A DNA stretch of 64,000 nucleotides from Natrinema sp. HArc-T2 (GTDB lineage: Archaea > Halobacteriota > Halobacteria > Halobacteriales > Natrialbaceae): positions 186,001 to 250,000 of the forward strand of contig NZ_JBGUAZ010000001.1 in NCBI RefSeq assembly GCF_041821085.1. The letters run 5' to 3'. The first letter of the stretch is position 1. Every line of letters starts with the position of its first letter. A program made the position numbers and the translations under genes. The notes under the pieces were generated by a model, which saw nothing but the letters and a program-made list of their open reading frames with translations, was not told the DNA's origin and did not search any database. This document shows positions 24,717-33,885 of this stretch, piece by piece.

Positions 24717-26054
24717 GTGCGCGTAATCGTCGTCGGTGCCGGACAGGTCGGATCGAACATCGCCGCTAGCCTCGACCACGATCACCACGTCGTCGTCGTC
24801 GACACCGACCCCAGTCGGATCGAGGCGATCACCTACTCCCACGACGTGCTGACCGTCCAGGGCGACGGAACCGCCATCGAGACGCTCGAGGAGGCCGGCA
24901 TCGAGAACGCGGATCTGGTCATCGCAAGCACCGACGTCGACGAGACGAACATCGTCATCTGCGGGGCGGCGAAGGCCGTCGGCGATCCGTTCACGATCGC
25001 TCGCGTCAAACAGACGGGGCTGTTGCGGACCTGGGAGCGATCCGAGGGGGCGTTCGGCGTCGATTTCATGGTCGGGACGAACCTCCAGACCGCCCAGTCG
25101 ATCGTCCGGATCGCCGGACTGCCCGGCGCACACGACGTCGAGACCTTCTCGGATGGCCTCGTTCGGATGGCCGAGTTCGAGGTGATGGCGAACAGTCCCA
25201 TCGCCGGCGAGACGGTATCCGACGCCGCTCGCTACGAGTCGCTGACGTTCGCCGCACTCTTGCGTGACGACGACGTCATCGTTCCGGCCGGTGAGACGGT
25301 CATCAAGACCGGCGACGCCGTCGTCGTCATCGGCTCCGTGGAGAGCGTCCGTGCGTTTGCCGATTTCGTGACGCCACCCCCCTCGCTCGAGGACGTCCGC
25401 GAAATCGTCATCGTCGGCGGCGGCGAGATCGCCGCACAGACGGCCCGACTCTTCGAAGCCGAAGGAATCGATACGCGACTCATCGAACGAGATCCAGCGC
25501 GGGCGCGTGAACTGGCAGAGAACCTGCCGAGAACGATGGTTTTGCAAAGCGATGCGACCGACATCGACTTTCTCGTCCGCGAACACGTCGACGAGTCCGA
25601 TCTCGTCGTCGCCACCCTCGACAGCGACGAGAAGAACCTGCTGGTCTCGCTGCTCGCAAAGCGGGTCGGCGTCGAGCGAACCATCGGCGTCGTCGATGCC
25701 GGCGAGTACGTCGACCTCTTCGAGACGGTCGGGCTCGACGTCGGCGTCAACCCGCGTCTCGTCACCGCCGAGGAGATCACCCGCTTTACTCGCGCCCGCC
25801 GAACCGAAAACGTCGCGATGCTCGAGTCGGACCGCGCCGAGGTCCTCGAGATCGAGGTCGACCGCGATAGCGTGCTCTTCGAGACGCCGATCGAAGAGGC
25901 GATGGCCGACCTCCCGGATGGAATCGTCATCGGGGCGATCACCCGCGACGGGAAGCTGATCACGCCACGCGGTGAGACCGTCGTCGAGGACGACGATCAC
26001 GTGGTGGTTTTCGTCGATACGAGAGTGGTCGACGAAGCGACCGCCGCGCTATAG
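24717..26054 (+). CDS. trkA: Trk-type potassium uptake regulatory subunit TrkA
   Basis: Two tandem RCK units are visible: the first begins MRVIVVGAGQVGSNIAASLD with a GxGxxG nucleotide-binding motif and ends with an RCK_C part, and the second begins REIVIVGGGEIAAQTARLFE near residue 224. TrkA binds NAD(H) or ATP and gates the TrkH potassium channel, a key system in haloarchaea that keep molar potassium inside. No trkH gene lies nearby. The start is a GTG; the ATG at 24664 is out of frame. The stop overlaps the convergent flavoprotein gene by six bases. Confidence 0.95.
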   Translation: MRVIVVGAGQVGSNIAASLDHDHHVVVVDTDPSRIEAITYSHDVLTVQGDGTAIETLEEAGIENADLVIASTDVDETNIVICGAAKAVGDPFTIARVKQTGLLRTWERSEGAFGVDFMVGTNLQTAQSIVRIAGLPGAHDVETFSDGLVRMAEFEVMANSPIAGETVSDAARYESLTFAALLRDDDVIVPAGETVIKTGDAVVVIGSVESVRAFADFVTPPPSLEDVREIVIVGGGEIAAQTARLFEAEGIDTRLIERDPARARELAENLPRTMVLQSDATDIDFLVREHVDESDLVVATLDSDEKNLLVSLLAKRVGVERTIGVVDAGEYVDLFETVGLDVGVNPRLVTAEEITRFTRARRTENVAMLESDRAEVLEIEVDRDSVLFETPIEEAMADLPDGIVIGAITRDGKLITPRGETVVEDDDHVVVFVDTRVVDEATAAL

Positions 26055-27092
26055 GTTGGCGTCGGCGACTCGCTCGCCGACCGCGAGGCCGTTTCGGAGC
26101 GCAGCGTGGATGCGTCCCTCGCCGGCGACCCAGTCGCCGAGACAGTACAGACCGTCGCGTTCGGCGCGCTCGAGTGGCTCGCGGGAGACCTCCCCCTCCG
26201 GAAGCGCGTACCGCCAGCCCTGGTGGTCCGTCCAGTCCGGGTCGCGCAGGCGCTCGTCGCCGACGAGGTCGGCGGTCAGCGCCGCGAGTTCCGCGAGCGT
26301 CTCCGTCGGTGGCTCGTCGTAGTGGTCGACCGACCACTCGTGGGTGGCCTGGACAACCAGCAGCGACTCGCCGTCAGGAACGTGGCCGGGTTTGCACTCT
26401 TCGCGGCCGACCCAGCCCACCGCGTGGGCCTTGTCTGCGTTTACGAGCGCGTAGTAGGGTCGCTCGAGTTCGAACGGGTAGTGGAAGATCCCGGTCCAGA
26501 CCGTTCGGTAAGGAACACCGTCGACGGTCGACAGGAGCGACTCGCGGGCGTCGCTCTCCCAATCGGCCGTCCGCAGCAGGTCGGCGGTCTGGGGGGCTGG
26601 CGGATTCAGAAGCAGGACGTCGAAGGGACCCCACCGGGTTCCAGAGGTGTCCTCGAGTTCCCACGTCTCGTCCTCAGTTCGGATAATCGTCTCGACGCGT
26701 GTCTTGCGGTGGACGGTCGCGTCGGTACGCGCAAAAAGCCGCTTTGCGATCTGGGTCAATCCCTGGCGGTAGGTCCACTTGTGCTCGTCGCGGCCATCGC
26801 CCGGCGACACCTCGCCCGTGTGGTCGAACGTCCACACTGGCTCGGTCACGTCGACCAGCCCCTCGGTGTCGAGCGTTTCCGTTAGCAACTCGACGATTCG
26901 CTCGTCGTCGGATTTGACGTAGTTCGCGCCGTAGTCGTAGACGATCCCGTCGCGGCGTCTGGTCGCGGCCCGGCCACAGAGTCCGCCGGATTTCTCGACG
27001 ACCGTCACGGTCACGTCGTTGCGCGATTCCTCGAGGGCGTACGTCGCGGCTGCTGCACCGACGCCAGCCCCGACGATCCCGATGTGTGTCAT
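26049..27092 (-). CDS. Renalase-like FAD-dependent amine oxidase family protein
   Basis: The 347-residue protein has the dinucleotide-binding motif THIGIVGAGVGAAAATYALE, then VVEKSGGLCGRAATRRRDG and YDYGANYVKSDD, the pattern of renalase and related NAD(P)/FAD oxidoreductases. The C-terminus has GLYCLGDWVAGEGRIHAALR, the second FAD contact. It is soluble and without a signal peptide. Its substrate is unknown; some relatives oxidise abnormal NADH isomers. The start is ATG 27092 (MTHIGIVG) or two codons earlier. Confidence 0.87.
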   Translation of the reverse strand: MTHIGIVGAGVGAAAATYALEESRNDVTVTVVEKSGGLCGRAATRRRDGIVYDYGANYVKSDDERIVELLTETLDTEGLVDVTEPVWTFDHTGEVSPGDGRDEHKWTYRQGLTQIAKRLFARTDATVHRKTRVETIIRTEDETWELEDTSGTRWGPFDVLLLNPPAPQTADLLRTADWESDARESLLSTVDGVPYRTVWTGIFHYPFELERPYYALVNADKAHAVGWVGREECKPGHVPDGESLLVVQATHEWSVDHYDEPPTETLAELAALTADLVGDERLRDPDWTDHQGWRYALPEGEVSREPLERAERDGLYCLGDWVAGEGRIHAALRNGLAVGERVADANL

Positions 27093-27160
27093 AGGCACAG
27101 TTTGGGTCCGACTCTACAGGAGACTGTTGGCTGACACTGTTAGGGTGCAGTGGCGAACCG

Positions 27161-27895
27161 TCACCGAAGCAAGTTGCTCAGCCACCGGTATGGCCGCGGG
27201 AGCCGGAGATATCGTTTTTGCTGGGCCTGTATCCAGCCGATCGTCGTCAGGCACCCAGCAGCAAGCGGCGCGATCGACGTGGTGCCGGGAAGCAGGACAC
27301 TGCTCCCGAGGATCGCCGCAGCCGTCGTGAACCCGGCAAGCGTATACAGACGCGTGTATGCAACGTCGGTTCCGTTCTGCCATGCACGACCGAACAGGGT
27401 CGCGCCGACACCGAATAGAGCCGTGAGAAACACCGTGTGCAGCCAGTAGCCGACGTTTGGAACGATACCGGTAACGGCAATCGAGGCGGGTGGGGTGTCC
27501 GTCACGGTCCAGTACAGCGAGTGTGTCGGGGTGGTAATCGCGAGCGTGATGTCAATCCCGGCGAGCAGGGCAACGGCGCGATAGATCTGTTGGCGGTGAT
27601 CGAGTCGCGGCGTGCTACTCGCTGTACTGGCAAACAGCAGCCAACCCAGTCCGGCCAGAACGGCACCCAGCGTCGCGATGCTGAAGAAAAACCCCTTCAC
27701 GATCGGTCGTGGATCGAGCGCCTGTGCGGCGAACAGCCCGTTCCAGACCGCGACACCCATGAGAAACAGGATATACGACAGGCCGTTATCGCGGTCGCGG
27801 TACGCGATCCCGGTCGCAAGATACGGGTAGGTCGTGAGGACGATGAGACCGGCCGCTGCAATGAGCGAGACGGACAGCAAGTGGCCGGAATCCAT
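27161..27895 (-). CDS. Seven-helix membrane protein resembling a histidine kinase sensor domain, without kinase
   Basis: The 244-residue protein is almost entirely membrane helices (about seven), beginning GHLLSVSLIAAAGLIVLTTY and ending with a basic tail KRYLRLPRPYRWLSNLLR. The arrangement resembles the N-terminal 7TM sensor domain of haloarchaeal histidine kinases, but no PAS, HAMP, HisKA or ATPase domain follows. I see no remnant of a kinase downstream, so it may be a natural stand-alone sensor or transporter, or a truncated gene. A TATA-like box lies 30 bases upstream. Confidence 0.7.
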   Translation of the reverse strand: MDSGHLLSVSLIAAAGLIVLTTYPYLATGIAYRDRDNGLSYILFLMGVAVWNGLFAAQALDPRPIVKGFFFSIATLGAVLAGLGWLLFASTASSTPRLDHRQQIYRAVALLAGIDITLAITTPTHSLYWTVTDTPPASIAVTGIVPNVGYWLHTVFLTALFGVGATLFGRAWQNGTDVAYTRLYTLAGFTTAAAILGSSVLLPGTTSIAPLAAGCLTTIGWIQAQQKRYLRLPRPYRWLSNLLR

Positions 27896-27922
27896 ACACC
27901 CAGTCCTGTTTCAAATAACTTG

Positions 27923-27927
27923 TATAT
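27923..27927 (-). promoter_or_regulatory. TATA-like box for the seven-helix protein gene
   Basis: On the minus strand AGAATATACAA is centred 30 bases before the ATG at 27895. The 149-base gap to tyrA also contains the divergent promoter for that gene, which I could not place with confidence. Confidence 0.45.
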
Positions 27928-28044
27928 TCTGACGTGCTGTCGGCACGACGAAACCGGTGACGAGCACGCCTGTGACGGGTGTCGGTGCGACTCCGTGCGT
28001 ATCGATCGAACGGCTTTTGCGATGCCGGCAGGTAGGAGCGAGCA

Positions 28045-28821
28045 ATGGACGTACTGATCGTCGGCGCAGGGTCGATGGGGACGTGGTTCGGCGACGCCGT
28101 CGACGCCGAGGTCGCGTTCGCCGATATCGACGGCGACGCTGCGGCGGCTGCGGCAGAGACCGTCGGCGGCGCTGTCGCCGAGCTCGAGGGGGAGACGACC
28201 TACGACGTCGTCTGTCTCGCGGTGCCGATGACCCACGTGGCCGAGGCGGTTGCTGCCCAGGCCACGCGGGCCAAGCAGGCGCTCGTCGACGTCTCTGGCG
28301 TGATGGAACCCGCACTCGAAGCGATGGAACGCCACGCGCCGACCGTCGAACGGGCCAGCCTCCACCCGCTGTTTGCACCCGAGCGGGCACCCGGCTCGAT
28401 CGCCGTCGTTCGCGACCGATCGGGGCCGGCAACTGACGAGCTACTCACGACGCTCGAGGCTCGTGGCAACGACTTGCTCGAGACCACTGCCACAGAGCAC
28501 GACGAGGCCATGGAGACTGTGCAGGCGGCGACCCACGCCGCGGTCCTCTCGTTTGCGCTTGCAGCAGAGTCGGTCCCCGACGGGTTCGAGACGCCGATCT
28601 ACGATGCGCTGGGACGACTCGCCAGGCAGGTCACAGCGGGGACACCGCGAGTCTACGCCGACATTCAGGCGACGTTCGACGGTGCGGACGCCGTCGCAGA
28701 CGCCGCCGCCGATATCGCCGCTGCCGATGCTGACGAACTCGAGGCGCTGTATCAAGAGGCGGCTGCGAACTGGCACGATGGACACGACGAACGACGCGAC
28801 ACTGAGGAGGAGACGACATGA
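28045..28821 (+). CDS. tyrA: Prephenate dehydrogenase
   Basis: The 258-residue protein begins MDVLIVGAGSMGTWFGDAVD with an NAD(P)-binding Rossmann motif, contains DVVCLAVPMTHVAEAV and SGVMEPALEAM, and has the catalytic-region motif SLHPLFAPERAPGS near residue 107, as in the TyrA family that oxidatively decarboxylates prephenate in tyrosine synthesis. No ACT or chorismate mutase domain is attached. Its stop overlaps the start of the Rsm22-type gene by ATGA. Confidence 0.92.
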   Translation: MDVLIVGAGSMGTWFGDAVDAEVAFADIDGDAAAAAAETVGGAVAELEGETTYDVVCLAVPMTHVAEAVAAQATRAKQALVDVSGVMEPALEAMERHAPTVERASLHPLFAPERAPGSIAVVRDRSGPATDELLTTLEARGNDLLETTATEHDEAMETVQAATHAAVLSFALAAESVPDGFETPIYDALGRLARQVTAGTPRVYADIQATFDGADAVADAAADIAAADADELEALYQEAAANWHDGHDERRDTEEETT

Positions 28822-30374
28822 GTGATCACCGCGAGGCCGTGCGCTCGAACGCGAAGTATCTGCGAAACGTCCGACCGATCGACCCCGACGAGATCGCCGA
28901 ATACATCGAGGGCGTCCCGCATCCGGCGGTCGTCAAACAGCTCCTCCGCGAGGAGGCCGCCGACCTCGGCTTGCTCGAGCGAGACGACGGGACGTTCGTC
29001 CCCGTCGACGACGACCCGGTGCGGCCTCGCCGGGGACCGGTCGAGGCGTTCCCGGCTGATTACGAACGGCGGCTCGAGGACCTGCTCGCCGACCGCTATG
29101 GCCCTAACTGGTACGACGGGGCGTCTGGCGACGTGCTCCGGTCGACGATCCGACGATTCAAAGCCGACTACCTCGATGGCCGCTCGGTCGAGTACGACGA
29201 CGACGTGGCGGCAGGCTACGCGATCTATCACCTGCCGGGCTACTACGCGGCGATTCAGTACGCACTCGACGACCTCGCAGATCGGGGACTGCTGGGACGG
29301 AAGCTTCGAGTTCTCGATGTCGGCGCTGGCGTCGGCGGTCCCGCACTCGGCCTCTGTGACTACCTCCCCGAGGATGCGCTGGTCGACTACCACGCGATCG
29401 AACCCAGCGCGGCCACGGACGTCCTCGAGGACTTGCTCGCCGAAACCGGGCGAAACGTCCACACGACGATCCACCGGACGACCGCGGAGGACTTCGACCC
29501 GAGCGAGGCCGCCAGTGACAGCTTCGACCCCACCGCACCCGACGACGGCTTCGATCTCGTCCTCACCTGTAACGTGTTAAGCGAACTCGAGGAGCCTGCC
29601 GCAGTAACACGATCGTTCCTCGAGACGGTCGCCCCCGACGGGACGTTCCTCGCGATGGCACCCGCAGATAAGAACACCAGCGTGGGGCTGCGCGAGGTCG
29701 AACGCGAACTCGAGGGCCAGCGGCTGTGGGACCAGGATGCAGTGGCACCTGCCGACGGCGGCGACAGCAGCGGTGACGAAGCGACGGGAGCCGACCGCCG
29801 GCGTGGCACGGTGACCGTCTACGGTCCAACTGTTCGGCTCTGGCCCGGCGAAACCCCGTCAGATCGTGGCTGGTCGTTCGACGTGCGACCGGATCTGGCT
29901 GTGCCGGGATTCCAGCGCCGTCTCGACGAGGCGACGCCGGCCGACGACGCCGACCACGACCCCGGCGAGTTCGTCAACGTGGACGTCCAGTTTTCCTATT
30001 CTATGCTGCGACTCGACGATCGTCGGCGGATCGACATGGCCCTCGACACCAGCAAGTGGGCGAAGATGGCTGAGATGGACCGCCACGTCACCAATCGGAT
30101 CGACCTCGTCGCGGCGAAACTCAGCCGATCGCTGAGCGACAGCGACGAGGGCCGCGGCGGTCGATCGAACCCGCTGTTCAAGATCAGCGACGGCAGCGAG
30201 GCGATCGACCACTATGCCGTCGTGACGAAGGAGACCTCGCTCAACCAAGCGCTGCTCGAGGCCGACTACGGAGAAGTTTGCTCGTTCGAGCGGATTCTCG
30301 CGCTCTGGAACGACGACGAGGAAGCCTACAATCTGGTCGTCGACGAGGAGACGATCGTCGACCGGCTCGCCTGA
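28818..30374 (+). CDS. Rsm22-family (mitochondrial-type) rRNA methyltransferase-like protein
   Basis: A Rossmann methyltransferase core starts at residue 161 (RKLRVLDVGAGVGGPALGLC) and includes DLVLTCNVLSELEEP, which resembles the Rsm22 family linked to small-subunit ribosome assembly. The N-terminal 160 residues include YATAYAxYH-like residues (VAAGYAIYHLPGYYAAIQYA), characteristic of the family. The protein has 518 residues. It is co-translated with tyrA, although no functional link is obvious. I do not see the usual cysteine cluster clearly, so iron-sulfur binding is uncertain. Confidence 0.85.
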   Translation: MSDHREAVRSNAKYLRNVRPIDPDEIAEYIEGVPHPAVVKQLLREEAADLGLLERDDGTFVPVDDDPVRPRRGPVEAFPADYERRLEDLLADRYGPNWYDGASGDVLRSTIRRFKADYLDGRSVEYDDDVAAGYAIYHLPGYYAAIQYALDDLADRGLLGRKLRVLDVGAGVGGPALGLCDYLPEDALVDYHAIEPSAATDVLEDLLAETGRNVHTTIHRTTAEDFDPSEAASDSFDPTAPDDGFDLVLTCNVLSELEEPAAVTRSFLETVAPDGTFLAMAPADKNTSVGLREVERELEGQRLWDQDAVAPADGGDSSGDEATGADRRRGTVTVYGPTVRLWPGETPSDRGWSFDVRPDLAVPGFQRRLDEATPADDADHDPGEFVNVDVQFSYSMLRLDDRRRIDMALDTSKWAKMAEMDRHVTNRIDLVAAKLSRSLSDSDEGRGGRSNPLFKISDGSEAIDHYAVVTKETSLNQALLEADYGEVCSFERILALWNDDEEAYNLVVDEETIVDRLA

Positions 30375-30512
30375 TCCTGTCTCCTCTCCAGATTCTGCGC
30401 GCGCACATGGGCGGTGAAGATCGCGGGTGTGCCGGCGCTGCGGGACGCCCGGGAAGCCGTGTCGAGTGCCGGAAGCGGTGACCTTTTCGCATCGCTGCCC
30501 GACGGAACTGAC

Positions 30513-31310
30513 ATGACCGACGACCTCGAGATCCTGCTGACCAACGACGACGGGATCAACAGCACCGGCATCCGGGCGCTGTACGACGCCCTCTCCGAAC
30601 ACGCCAACGTGACCGTCGTCGCGCCCGCCGGCGACCAGAGCGCGTGCGGGCGGTCGATATCCCACGAAGTTGAGGTCGACGACCACGAACTCGGCTACGC
30701 TGTCCACGGGACGCCAGCCGACTGCGTCGTCGCCGGCCTCGCGGAACTCGGCCCGTTCCCCGACCTCGTCGTCGCGGGCTGTAACAAGGGCGCGAACCTC
30801 GGCGAGTACGTCCTCGGGCGCTCGGGGACGATCAGCGCAGCCGTCGAAGCCGCATTCTTCGACGTCCCCGCGATCGCGACCTCGCTGTACGTCCCCGTCG
30901 ACGACACCCCGTTCGAGGACGTCGAGATCACAGCCGACGACTACGCCGAAGCCACCCGCATCACGACCTACCTCGCCGACCGTGCGCTCGAGGCCGGCGT
31001 CTTCGAGCACGCCGCCTATCTCAATGTCAACGTCCCGCTGCCCGACGGCGAGCCCGCACCGCTCGAGATCACACGGCCCTCGAAACGCTACGAGATGGAC
31101 GCCGAACGCGACGGCACACACGTCACGCTCCACGACCGCGTCTGGGACGACATGACGCCCGACGCGCTCCCCGATCCGCCGGGAACGGACCGCCGGGCCG
31201 TCGTCGAAGGGAAGGTGAGCGTCTCGCCGCTGACCGCTCCTCACTCGACGAACCACCACGAGGCCCTCGATGCGCTCGCCGACGACTACGACGGCTCTCG
31301 ACTCGAGTGA
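30513..31310 (+). CDS. surE: 5'/3'-nucleotidase SurE
   Basis: From ATG 30513 (MTDDLEILLTNDDGINSTGI) the product is 265 residues with the metal-binding NDDG motif at 11-14, PAGDQSACGRSIS near residue 40, and GCNKGANLGEYVLGRSGTIS near 89. SurE removes the phosphate from nucleoside 5'- and 3'-monophosphates with a divalent metal. The open frame reaches back to 30414, but that segment has no family counterpart. It lies 138 bases after the previous gene on the same strand. Confidence 0.95.
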   Translation: MTDDLEILLTNDDGINSTGIRALYDALSEHANVTVVAPAGDQSACGRSISHEVEVDDHELGYAVHGTPADCVVAGLAELGPFPDLVVAGCNKGANLGEYVLGRSGTISAAVEAAFFDVPAIATSLYVPVDDTPFEDVEITADDYAEATRITTYLADRALEAGVFEHAAYLNVNVPLPDGEPAPLEITRPSKRYEMDAERDGTHVTLHDRVWDDMTPDALPDPPGTDRRAVVEGKVSVSPLTAPHSTNHHEALDALADDYDGSRLE

Positions 31311-31515
31311 GCCACCGTTCGCGATGTCGGCGGACCTGTCGGTCGTCGAAAGTGATAACTGACTTGCGGGTCGCAAGGCGGCTACTATTTGATACCCGCA
31401 CCGTCACGATAGCTACGACATCTCCAACGGATACTACCCATGCCATTCATAAAACATAAAATCAAGGTAGGTGGGCGTACAAGTTGTGACAGACCCAATG
31501 GACGGTGATCAATAG

Positions 31516-31917
31516 ATGGTATTCGACGCACTCCGGACCCGTCTCTCGTCTCTCTGGCGCAGCTCGACCGACGAGTCAGCCGCGGACGAGTCCGGGACGA
31601 CACCGGACACAGACACAGACTCGAGTCCGGCAGCCGACGACGAAACGTTGAGCTATGCCGAACAGATCGAATACGGCGTCGACGAACACGACCTCCCGGA
31701 CGAAGACAAGATCCTCCGACTGCTCGTCAAACGCGGCGGTCGCGTCGATCAATCCACCATTCTAGACGAAACTGACTGGTCGCAGGAGCACCTCGAGGCC
31801 GTCATCGACCGCATGGAAGCCGACGACCAGATCAGCGCCATCACTGTCGGTCGTAAGCGCGTGATCTGTCGCCGCGGCTTCGAGCCCAAAGGGTATCGAT
31901 CGCATCTCAACGAGTAG
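31516..31917 (+). CDS. Small winged-helix protein
   Basis: The 133-residue soluble protein has an acidic, Ser/Thr/Asp-rich linker in residues 15-45 and a C-terminal winged helix: DEDKILRLLVKRGGRVDQST, then DWSQEHLEAVIDRMEADDQI and a wing (ITVGRKRVICRRG). It resembles the C-terminal DNA-binding part of the membrane-anchored regulator at 36278. Its targets are unknown. The region from 31311 to 31515 before it is AT-rich near 31440-31465 and could hold its promoter. Confidence 0.8.
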   Translation: MVFDALRTRLSSLWRSSTDESAADESGTTPDTDTDSSPAADDETLSYAEQIEYGVDEHDLPDEDKILRLLVKRGGRVDQSTILDETDWSQEHLEAVIDRMEADDQISAITVGRKRVICRRGFEPKGYRSHLNE

Positions 31918-32441
31918 TTCGCTGTCTCTCCGCCACCGTCGCCTGACCACCGGTGCTCCGCTCGCCAGTGCCTCCACGTCGCGGTGCAACTCCAGGGTCG
32001 TTTCGACGGGTCCCGGCGCAGTCCCGACTGGTGTTGGGCGGTGTTTTCGATGCTGTGTCTCGAGTCGACCATTTGTCTCGGAGGTGTACCCAGCCGATCG
32101 TGGAGTCGGAATTTCGCGACCGTCAGCGCGTGACGGCGCTCGATTGCGCGACTGAAACGGCGTTATGATCCGTATAGTGATCCCTCCAACAGTGGAATCA
32201 GTGTCTAATGAAATCTCGCAGACCAATGTCTGACGGACGGCATAACAAGCAGTGCTGCTCGATCGGGTCTCCGGATCGATCCCGACCCGACAGCGTCCCG
32301 GCTCCGATAGTAGTGGCGGATACCCAGAGCACGGAGACGACCGGCTGGTCGCCCGCTGACCGGCTCCAACCGGCATCGACAGTCGGCGAGCCGATGAGCG
32401 TGTAACTTACCGACACTATCTCAATTCCAAACTTATCGATA
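31918..32441. other. Non-coding interval of 524 bases
   Basis: Short open frames exist on both strands here, but none has haloarchaeal acidic composition, a recognisable motif or a plausible upstream signal. The interval separates two rightward genes, and the part near 32400-32440 probably holds the promoter of the surface protein gene. No tRNA-like fold or strong inverted repeat was found by eye. Confidence 0.5.
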
Positions 32442-33380
32442 ATGCGCCGCAACGCCCAACACCACCGAACGGAGACCCGATCGATTCAGCGCAGCGTCCA
32501 GATCCTGCTTACCGTCTGTGGCATCGCGTTCCTGCTTGCAGGCATGGTACTTGCCGTGAGCGGAGCCTCCGTCAGCAGCGCGGTCGGATCGGTCAGCGAC
32601 AGAATAGACGATGCCCGACAGCCGACCGACGGCGGTGTCGACACGGTCGACAGCGGATCGGCAGACGATGGCGGTACGACCGACACCGAGACGGCCAACG
32701 AAACGGAAACGACGGACGATGCTGACAATACAGATACCCGGACCGGCGAGACTGACGACGCGGACACCCAGACGGATGGGACTGACAGTACAGACACCGA
32801 AGCTGGCGGCAACGAAAGTAGCAGTACTGACGAATCGCACGTCCTGACGGCAGTCGTGGAATCGAAGAACGGTGACGTGATCGATAACGCTACCGTCTCC
32901 GTCGATACCGGATCCGCCTCGACCATCTCGCAATCAGTCGACGGGAACGGCGAGACGGAATTCGACCTCGAGGACGGCGAATACACGATTACCGCGGACG
33001 CCGACGGCTACCAGCCGTCGGAAACGACCGTCCAGATCGACGGTGCAGACGAGACGGTCACACTGACGCTCGAGCAGCAGACGCAAGCCGACAGCGGTAC
33101 CGATAGCGGCGATGGATCGCATACGCTGGCAGTGACGGTCAAAGACGAAAACGGCACCGCGGTCGAGAATGCAACCGTCGAGGTCGAAGCGGACTCCAGT
33201 TTCCTCGGCTCGAGCGACACGAAACAGGTTGGCGACGATGGCGTAGCGACGTTCGAGCGCAGCGACGGGACATACACGGTCAGCGCGGACGCGGACGGAT
33301 ACCGGCTCGCGGAGCGAACTGTCACGATCGATGGCGACGACGAAGCGATCACGCTGACACTCGAGTCGCGAGACGACTAA
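32442..33380 (+). CDS. Membrane-anchored surface protein with two carboxypeptidase-regulatory-like repeats
   Basis: The 312-residue protein has one N-terminal membrane helix (about 19-45, VQILLTVCGIAFLLAGMVLA), then a very acidic Thr/Asp/Glu/Gly stalk (residues 60-130). Two homologous beta-sandwich repeats follow: HVLTAVVESKNGDVIDNATV...DGEYTITADADGY and HTLAVTVKDENGTAVENATV...DGTYTVSADADGY. These resemble carboxypeptidase-regulatory or PEGA-type domains. N-glycosylation sequons (NAT, NES, NGT) are frequent. The second helix-free part should lie outside the cell. Function is unknown; adhesion or scaffold roles are guesses. Confidence 0.8.
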   Translation: MRRNAQHHRTETRSIQRSVQILLTVCGIAFLLAGMVLAVSGASVSSAVGSVSDRIDDARQPTDGGVDTVDSGSADDGGTTDTETANETETTDDADNTDTRTGETDDADTQTDGTDSTDTEAGGNESSSTDESHVLTAVVESKNGDVIDNATVSVDTGSASTISQSVDGNGETEFDLEDGEYTITADADGYQPSETTVQIDGADETVTLTLEQQTQADSGTDSGDGSHTLAVTVKDENGTAVENATVEVEADSSFLGSSDTKQVGDDGVATFERSDGTYTVSADADGYRLAERTVTIDGDDEAITLTLESRDD

Positions 33381-33885
33381 CTGCGACCGCTGCCAGCGCG
33401 CTGTGCCACGACGCGCGACTCATTTTGCACGCTGACCCCGTACTCCGGTGCCAGTACGGTCTCGAACCCATCCGAGACCCGGTCCCAAAGCCGAAGAGTG
33501 TAGCGTAGCCGCCGTTCGAGACGGCGCTGGCCGATTGCTCGAGCGTGCTGGACCAGCGGTGAGACGACGCCAATGTCAATCGAGACGACCGACAGGGGAC
33601 ACGCGATGACGTCAGCGAGTCGATCCGTACCTGACGAACGGCACTATCAGCAACATCGTACCCTCCTCGGCGGCCTCGAGCGGGCCACCGGGGCGGCAGT
33701 CGATCCGATAGCTCCTTTCGCACGAGCGGGACGACTCATGCGAGTCGCTGCGCCGCGTTTCGGCACTCGCCGGGTCTGTACCGCTGCACTCCGCTAACGG
33801 TGTGAGAAGACGCTACGCGGATTTGAGCCGTGAACCGGCGGCGTCGAACTGACCGCGAAAAAACGTTAGCTGTGAGACGGGACGA
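33381..33885. other. Non-coding interval of 505 bases
   Basis: This convergent interval between the surface protein gene and glmS holds two overlapping open frames (75 and 124 codons on opposite strands). Their products are rich in Arg and Ser, unlike haloarchaeal proteins, and match nothing I know. I see no RNA gene. Confidence 0.5.

Noticed and set aside
24660-26000. Minus-strand open frame of 446 codons opposite trkA
   Set aside because: It has an acidic composition that looks haloarchaeal, but this mirrors the trkA codon pattern; TrkA motifs are complete on the other strand.
33349-33797. Overlapping open frames in the gap before glmS
   Set aside because: Products are Arg/Ser-rich and match nothing; no promoter or start context supports them.
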